DNA of 46,458 nt from positions 1-46,458 of the forward strand of contig CALEHY010000025.1 of the NCBI GenBank assembly GCA_937876375.1, in the 5' to 3' direction. Source of the DNA: an uncultured Clostridia bacterium (lineage in GTDB: Bacteria; Bacillota; Clostridia; Oscillospirales; Acutalibacteraceae). Position numbers and translations under genes: made by a program. The notes beneath the pieces were generated by a model. The model saw only the letters and a list, made by a program, of their open reading frames with translations. It had not been told where the DNA came from and ran no database searches. Positions 1 to 7,406 of the stretch are shown here, in pieces. Within the stretch, counting starts at the first letter, position 1. Each line of letters begins with the position of its first letter.

Positions 1-94
1 TGATAGCAACTACTTCGTAGCCTTCTGCGCCAAACATCTGACGGAAAGCAAGACGACCGATACGGCCGAAACCATTAATAGCAACTTTTACCAT
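1..94 (-). CDS. gapA: Glyceraldehyde-3-phosphate dehydrogenase, N-terminal fragment
   Basis: Only the first 31 codons are inside the window; the rest runs off the left edge. The reading begins MVKVAINGFGRIGRLAFRQM, the canonical NAD-binding Rossmann start of phosphorylating GAPDH (GFGRIGR glycine-rich loop). The enzyme oxidises glyceraldehyde 3-phosphate to 1,3-bisphosphoglycerate in glycolysis. A GGAGG Shine-Dalgarno lies about 9 bases before the ATG. The upstream AT-rich leader has its own promoter-like sequence. Catalytic cysteine and the C-terminal domain cannot be seen here. Confidence 0.95.
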   Translation of the reverse strand, partial: MVKVAINGFGRIGRLAFRQMFGAEGYEVVAI

Positions 95-150
95 TGGAAA
101 ATACCTCCGAAAATTAATTTAATAAATTGCTTTATTATTGCAGTTTTTAT

Positions 151-179
151 TTTATACTGTTTATGTAAAATAATCAAGA
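151..179 (-). promoter_or_regulatory. Putative gapA promoter
   Basis: On the minus strand TCTTGA, 17 bases, TATAAA (alternatively TTGATT with a 15-base spacer) lies about 55 bp before the gapA start codon in a very AT-rich leader. The boxes are not ideal, so this is a tentative call. Confidence 0.4.
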
Positions 180-266
180 AAAAAATACAATTTTTACATA
201 TTTCACAAAAATAATATAGACAAATGTTAATTTTTTAACTATCCAAAATAAAAAACAGAACAAAAC

Positions 267-287
267 GGAATGTCGAGACGACATTCC
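267..287 (-). repeat. Short perfect palindrome, possible second terminator
   Basis: GGAATGTCG, 3-base loop, CGACATTCC: a perfect 9-bp hairpin. Read on the minus strand it is followed by GTTTTGTTCTGTTTTTT, so it could be a back-up terminator behind the hairpin at 294-329. It also resembles short palindromic intergenic repeats that I recall from gut Firmicutes; that likeness is from memory. Confidence 0.55.
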
Positions 288-293
288 CTACAT

Positions 294-329
294 ATAAAAA
301 AGAAGAGAACTGCAAGTATGCAGTCCTCT
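294..329 (-). terminator. Rho-independent terminator of the export-permease operon
   Basis: AGAGGACTGCA, 4-base loop, TGCAGTTCTCT (one G-U pair) followed on the minus strand by TTCTTTTTTA. It begins 5 bp after the stop codon of the 53-codon gene. Confidence 0.85.
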
Positions 330-333
330 TTTA

Positions 334-495
334 TTACTGAATTTTGAAGCCGTTTTGAGAATTATATAGTACATAATTTATGAATGACACATAGTTCTCA
401 AATCGTTTGTGCATATAGTTGGATACGTAGTGAAAGGACAACACCTTATCCTTCTTGTTCATCCAACATTCATACTGCCTAACCAAATCAGCCAT
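334..495 (-). CDS. Small hypothetical protein (53 aa) downstream of export permease
   Basis: A 53-codon frame beginning MADLVRQYECWMNKK and ending NGFKIQ, preceded by a perfect AAGGAG site 5 bases before its ATG. That site overlaps the end of the upstream permease gene, and a strong terminator follows right after the stop, so it looks like the last gene of a two-gene transcript. It is basic and aromatic-rich (many Tyr, Phe, Trp, Asn) with no signal peptide or obvious membrane helix. I do not recognise a family. It could be a small subunit or a truncated remnant of a larger downstream gene; the ATPase partner usually found in this place is absent. Confidence 0.65.
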   Translation of the reverse strand: MADLVRQYECWMNKKDKVLSFHYVSNYMHKRFENYVSFINYVLYNSQNGFKIQ

Positions 496-504
496 AAAAT
501 CTCC

Positions 505-1347
505 TTATAGGTGGAAGACGAGCTCGTCACTCTTCCAGTTAAATATTAGTATACCGACAATAAGAACTAATGTTGAGGTAGCGAACGCATACAATAGCAT
601 ACGCCAAGAGAAAATCTGACCATACAAAACAGACTGTCTAAATAGCTCGATAAATGAATACAATGGATTAATCTTAATAATAACTCTAATCCAATGAGAA
701 GTAATCTTGCTAAGTGGATATAGGATAGGAACCATATATAATAGAAGTCTGGTAACAACGTCCCAAATGTACTCGATATCCTTAAAGAATACAGTAATAA
801 CAGAAAGGATTAGTCCAACACCGGTAGAAAATACAAGTGCCAAGAACATAGGAACGAAGAAGAACAGTGCATGCCAAGTTATAGTGATTTCGCTACCACC
901 ACTAATACCTGTTGTTCTAAAGAATATCCATACGGTAACAAAGCAAAGAAGCGAAATAGCAAAGTTTACAAATGTTGAGAATATGGATGAAAGAGGGTAC
1001 ATATATTTTGGTACATATACCTTCTTGATGATAGCAGCATTCTTTCTAAATGACAGCATAGCCTGTTTGGTAGCTGTGGAGAAGAATTCAAAAATAAGTC
1101 TGCCAGAGAATAGATATATAGGATAACATGCATACTCTGGATTCTTTCTGCCGAATAGTGCACCAAACACTACTGATAACACTATCATATTAAGTAAAGG
1201 CTGTAGGAAGCTCCAAAAGATACCTAGCCAAGAATTTCTGTACTTAAGTCGGACGTTTTTTCTAGTAAGCTCGGTCAAAAGATTCTTGTACTTTTGATAC
1301 ATTTCAACGTCGTGCTTAATTAATTTTTTACTGCTTTCAGCGCTCAT
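505..1347 (-). CDS. ABC-2 type polysaccharide/teichoic acid export permease (TagG/Wzm-like)
   Basis: 280 aa with six hydrophobic segments. The conserved early motif of the family is seen around residues 25-45 (LTRKNVRLKYRNSWLGIFWS), followed by LQPLLNMIVLSVVFG. Such permeases move undecaprenyl-linked polysaccharide or teichoic acid across the membrane together with a TagH/Wzt ATPase. I start at MSAESSKK, where a GAGGTG site lies 7 bases upstream; the frame is open for 9 further codons. It has its own strong promoter. No ATPase gene adjoins it: the next gene is a 53-codon frame and then a terminator, so the partner must be elsewhere. Confidence 0.88.
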   Translation of the reverse strand: MSAESSKKLIKHDVEMYQKYKNLLTELTRKNVRLKYRNSWLGIFWSFLQPLLNMIVLSVVFGALFGRKNPEYACYPIYLFSGRLIFEFFSTATKQAMLSFRKNAAIIKKVYVPKYMYPLSSIFSTFVNFAISLLCFVTVWIFFRTTGISGGSEITITWHALFFFVPMFLALVFSTGVGLILSVITVFFKDIEYIWDVVTRLLLYMVPILYPLSKITSHWIRVIIKINPLYSFIELFRQSVLYGQIFSWRMLLYAFATSTLVLIVGILIFNWKSDELVFHL

Positions 1348-1391
1348 TAATAAACACCTCGATAAACAAATCATAGAAATGAATTCGTATC

Positions 1392-1420
1392 ATTATAACA
1401 CACGATACAAAAAACATCAA
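1392..1420 (-). promoter_or_regulatory. Sigma-A promoter for the export permease
   Basis: On the minus strand TTGATG, 17 bases, TATAAT, placed 45 bp before the permease start and directly after the aroK stop codon. It indicates separate transcription from aroEK. Confidence 0.8.
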
Positions 1421-1431
1421 CTTTTTGACGA

Positions 1432-1923
1432 TTATTTGAAAATATTAGCGATTTCTAGTGCAGTTTTTCTAGCGCTCATATCTCCATCGATAACATAATC
1501 GGACGCTGCCAAATACTTGTCCTTGCGCTCGTCATAAAGTGCTCTTGCTTTTTCCTTGTCTTGAAAAAGAGGACGATTTGTATTATCCCCAATTCTGTCA
1601 CAAATAACCTCGAATGAAGCATCTAGGAACACAACTTTGGCGCCCTTCTTGATAGCATCAACATTGCGCTGAAATGTCATAGCACCACCACCGGTAGACA
1701 CTACACAGCCCTTCATATCAGCTACCTTCTTGCACATTTCGTGCTCCAAATCTCTAAAATAATCCTCACCATGAGTAGCGAAAATCGCCTTAATAGCAAC
1801 TCCCTGCTCTGCCTCAATAAGCTCATCTGTATCAACAAACTTGCAACCCATAATCTTTGCAAGCTCCTTGCCAACGACAGTCTTGCCACTACCCATAAAT
1901 CCACAAAGAACGATATTAGTCAT
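1432..1923 (-). CDS. aroK: Shikimate kinase
   Basis: 163 aa, the usual length. It phosphorylates shikimate with ATP to shikimate 3-phosphate in chorismate synthesis. The P-loop GFMGSGKT is at residues 8-15, the DTDELIE motif with the Mg/shikimate-binding Asp at about 32-38, the substrate Arg in RDLEHE near 57, the Walker-B-like STGGGAM near 76-82, and the lid Arg in NRPLFQ near 116-121. Its ATG overlaps the aroE stop codon (TAATG), which implies translational coupling. No strong terminator is visible before the next promoter. Confidence 0.96.
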   Translation of the reverse strand: MTNIVLCGFMGSGKTVVGKELAKIMGCKFVDTDELIEAEQGVAIKAIFATHGEDYFRDLEHEMCKKVADMKGCVVSTGGGAMTFQRNVDAIKKGAKVVFLDASFEVICDRIGDNTNRPLFQDKEKARALYDERKDKYLAASDYVIDGDMSARKTALEIANIFK

Positions 1924-2771
1924 TATTTCTCAAGCTCCTTTTGTGTAATAGCAAGGACCTCTTCAATATCCTCGTAGCTAAACTTAACGCCATTCCAAAT
2001 TTCCTCTGCAACAGCAGCCTGCCATACAAGCATGGATAATCCACCAGAATATTTTAGTCCAGCCTCCTTGGCGCACTGAATAAACTGTGTTTCAATAGGA
2101 TTATATATAACATCGAACGCAGCCTTTGATGACTGGATAACACTCTTGTCAACTGGGCACGCATCAATATGAGGAAACATACCAACTGGTGTGCCATTGA
2201 TGACTAGGTCGTAGCCACCCTTTGCATCAGCAAGAAGAATAATATCACAGCTCTTGCCAAGCTTGTCCTCTAGCTCCTGCTTGATAACCTCTGCTGCTGG
2301 AATATCATCTTCACGAACAGCAAGAGTAAGATTTGCGCCAGCAAGGACGGTCTCGAACGCAATCATTCTAGCAACGCCACCACTACCAAGTAGCAACACA
2401 TTGCCACCAAGTGTGATATCAGCCATCTCTAGCGCACGAAGAAAGCCAGAGCAATCCGTGTTGTGCCCAGTAACAGTATCACTAACATGAACAGTGTTAA
2501 CAGCACCAAAGAGCTCTGCCTTATCAGACAAGGCATCAAGATTAGGTATAATATTAATCTTATGAGGGATAGTGACATTAAAGCCATTTAGCCCCTTTAG
2601 TTTTTCACCAAATGTTGCGTCCAAATCTTCTGGCGCAACCTCTATCATAGAATAGTCAGCATCTACGCCACTGATACGGAATAGCTCCTTGTGTATCACA
2701 GCGCTCATAGAATGTCCCAAAGGATATCCAATGAGAGCAAAATGCTTTTTTGTATCATTAAAATTAGCCAT
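1923..2771 (-). CDS. aroE: Shikimate dehydrogenase (NADP+)
   Basis: 282 aa. It reduces 3-dehydroshikimate to shikimate, the step before aroK. Seen are the substrate loop GYPLGHSMSA (about 16-25), the catalytic Lys in TIPHKINI (near 68), NTDCSGF with the catalytic Asp (near 100) and the dinucleotide loop LLLGSGGVAR (about 120-130). I start at MANFND because a GGAG site is 7 bases upstream; an in-frame ATG four codons earlier overlaps this site. It forms an operon with aroK and is divergent from acpP. A possible minus-strand promoter TTGATA-N18-TATAAA lies about 55 bp upstream but is weak. Confidence 0.96.
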   Translation of the reverse strand: MANFNDTKKHFALIGYPLGHSMSAVIHKELFRISGVDADYSMIEVAPEDLDATFGEKLKGLNGFNVTIPHKINIIPNLDALSDKAELFGAVNTVHVSDTVTGHNTDCSGFLRALEMADITLGGNVLLLGSGGVARMIAFETVLAGANLTLAVREDDIPAAEVIKQELEDKLGKSCDIILLADAKGGYDLVINGTPVGMFPHIDACPVDKSVIQSSKAAFDVIYNPIETQFIQCAKEAGLKYSGGLSMLVWQAAVAEEIWNGVKFSYEDIEEVLAITQKELEK

Positions 2772-2806
2772 AAAAAACTCCAAATAAAAAATTCAAAATA
2801 TTAATG

Positions 2807-2835
2807 TTGACAAACATTAGAAAAATTTATAATAT
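2807..2835 (+). promoter_or_regulatory. Promoter of acpP
   Basis: TTGACA, 17 bases, TAATAT (TATAAT is also present with a 15-base spacer), ending 55 bp before the acpP start. The consensus -35 box supports high expression. Confidence 0.75.
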
Positions 2836-2889
2836 GATAATAACACATATATCAAATTATAACAACAATTTTTTAAGGAGCAAAATAAT

Positions 2890-3120
2890 ATGATATTTGA
2901 TGAAATTAAAGAAATTTTAGCAGAGCAACTAGATATTAACACTGACGATATCCAAATGGAGTCTAGCCTTGCTGATGATTTGGGTGCTGACTCACTAGAC
3001 GCTATCGATATTGTTATGAGCATCGAGGACCAATATTCTATCGAGGTACCAGATGAGACAATCGAGGATATGAAAACTGTAGAGGATATCGTAAGCTTTA
3101 TTGAGGCTAATGTAGAATAA
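2890..3120 (+). CDS. acpP: Acyl carrier protein
   Basis: 76 aa, strongly acidic, typical ACP size. It carries growing acyl chains in fatty acid synthesis on a 4'-phosphopantetheine arm. The attachment Ser is in the conserved LGADSLDAID motif near residue 36. Helix 2 (DAIDIVMSIEDQY) and helix 4 (TVEDIVSFIEA) are as expected. AAGGAG lies 9 bases before the ATG. The gene stands alone between its own promoter and terminator, without fab genes next to it, so a second housekeeping ACP elsewhere cannot be excluded. Confidence 0.95.
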   Translation: MIFDEIKEILAEQLDINTDDIQMESSLADDLGADSLDAIDIVMSIEDQYSIEVPDETIEDMKTVEDIVSFIEANVE

Positions 3121-3134
3121 CAAATCATTATTAT

Positions 3135-3163
3135 GGGACTACCAAACGGTAGTCCCTTTTGTA
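3135..3163 (+). terminator. Terminator of acpP
   Basis: GGGACTACC, AAAC loop, GGTAGTCCC, then TTTTGT. Perfect 9-bp stem 15 bp after the stop codon. Confidence 0.9.
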
Positions 3164-3305
3164 TTTACCTTTTACAATAATGATTCTTAAGGTAAATATC
3201 ACCAAATATAATGGACAAATTTCGTTACTTTTGAGCCTTTACTATAATGATATAATAATGTAAAATTAAAATAGTATATTAATCTATATATAAAGGAGAA
3301 TATAT

Positions 3306-4808
3306 ATGTCTGAAAAGTTTGTAATGGCACTGGACCAGGGCACTACCAGCTCCAGAGCTATCATATTCAACAAAAAGGGTGAGATAGTTGGCAAACAGCA
3401 AAACGAGTTCACCCAGTACTATCCACAAAACGGATGGGTTGAGCACGACCCTAACGAAATTCTTTTCACAATGATTAGTGCTATGATGGGCTGTATCCGT
3501 AATAGCGAGGTTGACCCAAAGGATATCGCTGGTATCGGTATCACAAATCAGAGAGAGACCACTATTATCTGGGACAAAGAAACTGGCAAACCAGTATACA
3601 ACGCTATCGTATGGCAGTGCAGAAGAACTGCTGACTACTGCGAAAAGCTAAAGGAAGAGGGTCTTTCATCATATATAAAGTCCACCACTGGTCTGCTTAT
3701 CGACGCATATTTCAGTGCTACAAAAATCAAGTGGATACTCGATAATGTAGAGGGCGTTAGAGAAAGAGCAGAAAAAGGCGAGCTACTATTCGGTACTATC
3801 GACACATGGCTAATCTGGAACTTGACTGGTGGCAAGGTGCATGTTACTGACTATTCAAACGCTTGCAGAACAATGCTGTTCGATATCGACAAGCTTTGCT
3901 GGGACGAGTACCTATGTGAAAAGCTAAATATTCCAATGTGCATTCTACCAGAGGTTAAGCCATCAAGCTACGAGTATGGCAAGGTAGCAAAAATCACTGG
4001 TATCGAGGAGCTAGAGGGTATTCCTATCGCTGGTGCTATCGGTGACCAGCCTGGTGCTCTATTCGGTCAAGGATGTTTCGAAAAGGGACAGGCAAAGAAC
4101 ACATATGGTACTGGCTGTTTCCTACTAATGAACACTGGCGAGGACAGAATCGATAGCAAGTCTAACCTTCTATCCGGTATCGCATGGGGTCTTGATGGCA
4201 AGGTTACATACGATTTAGAGGGTTCTGCATTCAACGCTGGCTCTGTTATAAAGTGGCTTCGTGATGAGCTAGAGCTTATCGCTACAGCAAAGGAATGTGA
4301 CGATTTGGCAGAAATGGTAGAGGACACAAACGGTCTATACCTTGTACCTGCATTCACTGGTCTAGGTGCTCCATATTGGGATATGTACGCTAGAGGTATT
4401 ATGGTCGGTATCACACGCTCTATCAACAAAAAGCACATTTGTCGTGCTGTACTAGAGAGCATCACATACCAGATGACAGATCTACTAGAGGCTATGATGA
4501 GCGACAGCGATATTATGCTAAAGGATCTTCGTGTTGACGGTGGTGCTAGTATATCCAATATCATGATGCAAATCCAGGCTGATATGACTGGCTGTAATGT
4601 TAACAGACCAAAGAACAGAGAAGCTACTGCTCTAGGTGCTGCATATCTTGCTGGTCTTGCTACTGGAGTATGGAAGGATACAGCAGAAATCGAGGCAAAC
4701 AGAGAGGTTGACAAGATATTTGTCCCATCTATGCCAGCAGATATCAGAAACAAGAAATATGCTGACTGGAGACGTGCTGTAGAACGCTCAAGAAATTGGG
4801 AAAGATAA
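3306..4808 (+). CDS. glpK: Glycerol kinase
   Basis: 500 aa, the normal length. It phosphorylates glycerol to glycerol 3-phosphate. The FGGY-family fold is clear: phosphate loop DQGTTSSRAI near residues 10-19, GIGITNQRETTIIWD, the glycerol-binding WQCRRTAD region near 103-110, ATP-site GAIGDQPGALFGQG, and the C-terminal DGGASISNIMMQIQAD. In Bacillus and Enterococcus a His in a YHFFG-like loop is phosphorylated by HPr. Here the corresponding stretch reads YGKVAKITGIEEL with no His, so direct PTS control of this kind looks absent (inference). No glpF or glpD adjoins. AAAGGAG precedes the ATG. Confidence 0.97.
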   Translation: MSEKFVMALDQGTTSSRAIIFNKKGEIVGKQQNEFTQYYPQNGWVEHDPNEILFTMISAMMGCIRNSEVDPKDIAGIGITNQRETTIIWDKETGKPVYNAIVWQCRRTADYCEKLKEEGLSSYIKSTTGLLIDAYFSATKIKWILDNVEGVRERAEKGELLFGTIDTWLIWNLTGGKVHVTDYSNACRTMLFDIDKLCWDEYLCEKLNIPMCILPEVKPSSYEYGKVAKITGIEELEGIPIAGAIGDQPGALFGQGCFEKGQAKNTYGTGCFLLMNTGEDRIDSKSNLLSGIAWGLDGKVTYDLEGSAFNAGSVIKWLRDELELIATAKECDDLAEMVEDTNGLYLVPAFTGLGAPYWDMYARGIMVGITRSINKKHICRAVLESITYQMTDLLEAMMSDSDIMLKDLRVDGGASISNIMMQIQADMTGCNVNRPKNREATALGAAYLAGLATGVWKDTAEIEANREVDKIFVPSMPADIRNKKYADWRRAVERSRNWER

Positions 4809-4829
4809 CACATAATTTGGTATAAATTA

Positions 4830-4857
4830 TTGAAAAATAATACCAAAGTGATATAAT
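4830..4857 (+). promoter_or_regulatory. Promoter with overlapping inverted repeat upstream of the Ldh2 gene
   Basis: TTGAAA, 16 bases, TATAAT, 30 bp before the start codon. A perfect inverted repeat TTTGGTAT (4816-4823) / ATACCAAA (4840-4847) straddles the -35 box and spacer, as an operator would; the same arms could also form a weak hairpin after glpK. Confidence 0.7.
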
Positions 4858-4886
4858 AGTAAAAAATGCAAAAGGAGATATAAATT

Positions 4887-6050
4887 ATGCCAAAGGTAGT
4901 ATGTCCATGGAACTTAATCACTGACTTTGTCACCGACGCATTCGTTGGCTACGGAGTACCAAGGGAGGACGCAGAAATCTGCACAGACGTCCTACTTGAG
5001 TCTGACAAGAGAGGTATTGAGAGCCACGGTTGTAACAGATTTAAGCCAATCTACATTGACAGAATCATTGCTGGCATTCAGCAACCAGTTACAAACTTTG
5101 AAATCGTTAAGGAGACAGAGACAACAGCTGTTGTTGATGGCCATGACGGTATGGGCCAGGTTATCGGTAAGAAGGCTATGCAAATGGCTATCGATAAGGC
5201 AAAGAAATATGGTCTAGGTATGGTAGTAGTTAGAAATTCTTGCCACTATGGTATCGCAGGCTACTATGCAACACAGGCAACACAGCAGGGCTGTATCGGT
5301 ATGACTGGTACAAACGCTAGACCTTCAGTTGCTCCAACATGGGGCGTTGAGGGTATGTTCGGTACTAACCCATTCACTATCGGTATCCCTACTGATGAAA
5401 AATTTGATTTCGTATTCGACTGTGCTACTTCTATCACACAGAATGGTAAGATCGAGTACTATGAGAGAATTGGTGAAGAGGTTCATCCTGGCACAATCAT
5501 TGGTATCGATGGTGAGGCTGTAGAGGGTGACGCTGGCGAGGCACTAAAGAGAATTCGTCAGGGCACTGCTGCTCTAACAACTCTTGGTGGTATCGGTGAG
5601 GCTCTTGGTGGATACAAGGGATACGGATTCGCTATGGTAGTAGAGCTACTATCTTCTGCTCTACAGGACAGCCTATATGGCAAGGCACTTAACGGTAAGG
5701 ATGAGGACGGAAATCTTGTACCATATCATCTTGGTCATTTCTTCATCGCTATCGACACTGACCACTTCCTTGGTGAAGAGTTCATCAGAGCAAAGGCTGG
5801 CGAAATCATCCGTTCTGTTCGTGCTTCTAAGAAGCAACCAGGTGCTGATAGAATTTGGACTGCTGGTGAGAAGGAGTACGATATCTGGAAGGAGAGAGAG
5901 AACAGTGGTGTTCCTATCAACGAGGCTGTTCAGGCTGAGATCAATGCCGTAAGAGATGAGCTAGGTCTTGACTACACATTCCCATGGGAAGACAACTATG
6001 TTCCTTATCCAGACAAGAAGGACACTATTTCTCATATCGAGAACAAGTAA
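4887..6050 (+). CDS. Ldh2-family malate/L-lactate-type NAD(P)-dependent dehydrogenase
   Basis: 387 aa, matching the Ldh_2 family, which is unrelated to classical LDH/MDH and includes malate, L-sulfolactate, ureidoglycolate and 2,3-diketogulonate reductases. Family landmarks are ESDKRGIESHGCNRF (about 34-48, with active-site His and Arg), RNSCHYGIAGYY (near 114-126), GTNPFTIGIPT (near 158-168) and FDCATS (near 176-181). AAAGGAGAT lies 7 bases before the ATG. Its neighbour is malic enzyme, so malate to oxaloacetate interconversion is attractive, but the true substrate cannot be read from sequence. Confidence 0.88.
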   Translation: MPKVVCPWNLITDFVTDAFVGYGVPREDAEICTDVLLESDKRGIESHGCNRFKPIYIDRIIAGIQQPVTNFEIVKETETTAVVDGHDGMGQVIGKKAMQMAIDKAKKYGLGMVVVRNSCHYGIAGYYATQATQQGCIGMTGTNARPSVAPTWGVEGMFGTNPFTIGIPTDEKFDFVFDCATSITQNGKIEYYERIGEEVHPGTIIGIDGEAVEGDAGEALKRIRQGTAALTTLGGIGEALGGYKGYGFAMVVELLSSALQDSLYGKALNGKDEDGNLVPYHLGHFFIAIDTDHFLGEEFIRAKAGEIIRSVRASKKQPGADRIWTAGEKEYDIWKERENSGVPINEAVQAEINAVRDELGLDYTFPWEDNYVPYPDKKDTISHIENK

Positions 6051-6064
6051 ACATTAAGTTTTAA

Positions 6065-6113
6065 GGGCGAAATGCCCTTGGGCATTTCGCTCAAGGCATT
6101 TCGCCTTTTGTTT
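6065..6113 (+). terminator. Terminator with three-arm alternative pairing
   Basis: Arm A (6065-6077) can pair with arm B (6080-6090, GGGCATTTCGC) or with arm C (6095-6105, GGCATTTCGCC). Only the A:C hairpin ends directly in the T-rich tract TTTTGTTTGTT, so A:B would act as an alternative structure. It lies 15 bp after the Ldh2-family stop and about 65 bp before the malic enzyme start. Confidence 0.75.
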
Positions 6114-6173
6114 GTTAAAAAAATAACACTGTATATATTATTATTTTTGTCAAGAATACTAAAGGGGTTTATT

Positions 6174-7346
6174 ATGGATTACAGAAAGGTATCATTACAA
6201 AAGCACTACGAATGGCAGGGCAAGCTAGAAATCACAGCTAGAGCAAAGGTTAACGACAAGGAGAGCCTATCTCTTGCATACACACCAGGTGTTGCAGAGC
6301 CATGCTGTGAAATTCAAAAAGATTACACCAAGAGCTGGGAGCTAACACGACGCTCAAATATGGTTGCTGTAATCACTGATGGTACAGCAGTGCTAGGTCT
6401 TGGCGATATCGGTCCAGAGGCTGGTATGCCAGTTATGGAGGGCAAGTGCGTGCTATTCAAGGAGTTTGGCGACGTTGATGCATTCCCTCTATGCGTTAGA
6501 ACCAAGGACGTTGATGAATTCGTACAGACTGTATACAATATCAGCGGCTCATTCGGTGGCATCAACCTAGAGGATATATCTGCACCAAGATGCTTTGAGA
6601 TAGAAGAAAAGCTAAAAAAGATTTGTGATATACCTATCTTCCACGATGACCAGCACGGTACAGCTGTAGTAGTATCTGCTGCGCTCATCAATGCAACAAA
6701 GCTAATCGGCAAGCCACTTGCAGAATGCAAGGCTGTTATCAACGGCTGTGGTGCTGCTGGTACAGCAATCGCAAAGCTACTGATGACACTAGGTCTTCGT
6801 GACGTAATCCTATGCGACCGTACTGGTGCAATATATGAGGGTAGAGAAAAGCTAAATCCATCAAAGGAGGCTATCGCAAAGGTCACAAACAGAGAGATGA
6901 CAAAGGGTAGCCTAGCTGATGCTATCAAGGGCACAGATATCTTCATCGGTGTATCAGCACCAGGAGTGCTAACACCAGAAATGATTAAGACCATGAACGC
7001 TGACCCAATCGTGCTAGCTATGGCAAATCCAACACCAGAGATTATGCCAGATGAAGCAAAAGCAGCAGGTGCAAAAATCGTTGGTACTGGTCGTTCTGAC
7101 TTCCCTAACCAAATCAACAATGTTGTTGCATTCCCTGGTATTTTCCGTGGTGCACTAGACGTTAGAGCAAGTGATATCACCGAGAATATGAAAATCGCTG
7201 CTGCATATGCTATCGCATCAATGGTAAGCGATGACGAGCTAAAGGATGACTACATTCTTCCATACGCATTTGATCCAAAAATCAAGGACACAGTTGCAAA
7301 GGCTGTTGCAAAGGCAGCTCAAGACGACGGCGTAGCAAGAATATAA
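6174..7346 (+). CDS. Malic enzyme (decarboxylating malate dehydrogenase)
   Basis: 390 aa, the short bacterial form without the phosphotransacetylase domain. It converts malate to pyruvate and CO2 with NAD(P)+ reduction. Seen are SLAYTPGVAEPC with the catalytic Tyr near residue 36-38, GLGDIGPEAGMPVMEGK, ISAPRCFEIE, the metal-binding DDQHGTAVV near 157-165, the Rossmann NGCGAAGTAI, and the substrate loop MANPTPEI. I start at MDYRKVS, where AAGGGG precedes the ATG; the open frame extends upstream through the terminator, which is implausible. Likely works with the Ldh2-family enzyme in malate/pyruvate conversion (inference). Confidence 0.95.
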   Translation: MDYRKVSLQKHYEWQGKLEITARAKVNDKESLSLAYTPGVAEPCCEIQKDYTKSWELTRRSNMVAVITDGTAVLGLGDIGPEAGMPVMEGKCVLFKEFGDVDAFPLCVRTKDVDEFVQTVYNISGSFGGINLEDISAPRCFEIEEKLKKICDIPIFHDDQHGTAVVVSAALINATKLIGKPLAECKAVINGCGAAGTAIAKLLMTLGLRDVILCDRTGAIYEGREKLNPSKEAIAKVTNREMTKGSLADAIKGTDIFIGVSAPGVLTPEMIKTMNADPIVLAMANPTPEIMPDEAKAAGAKIVGTGRSDFPNQINNVVAFPGIFRGALDVRASDITENMKIAAAYAIASMVSDDELKDDYILPYAFDPKIKDTVAKAVAKAAQDDGVARI

Positions 7347-7360
7347 TTATTGCATAAAAA

Positions 7361-7400
7361 AAGCGTTCCATTCACTATGAATGGAACACTTTTTCTTTTC
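7361..7400. terminator. Bidirectional terminator between convergent genes
   Basis: GTTCCATTC, ACTAT loop, GAATGGAAC with a T-rich tract on both sides (ACTTTTTCTTTTC on +, GCTTTTTTTA on -). It ends both the malic enzyme gene and the arabinofuranosidase operon. Confidence 0.9.
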
Positions 7401-7406
7401 TGTTTT

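Noticed and set aside
4067..4933. Long antisense open frame over glpK (288 codons), and a similar one over malic enzyme at 6323-7180.
   Set aside because: Both are mirror frames of strongly conserved enzymes, with no ribosome site and low-complexity Ser/Ile-rich translations produced by codon bias.
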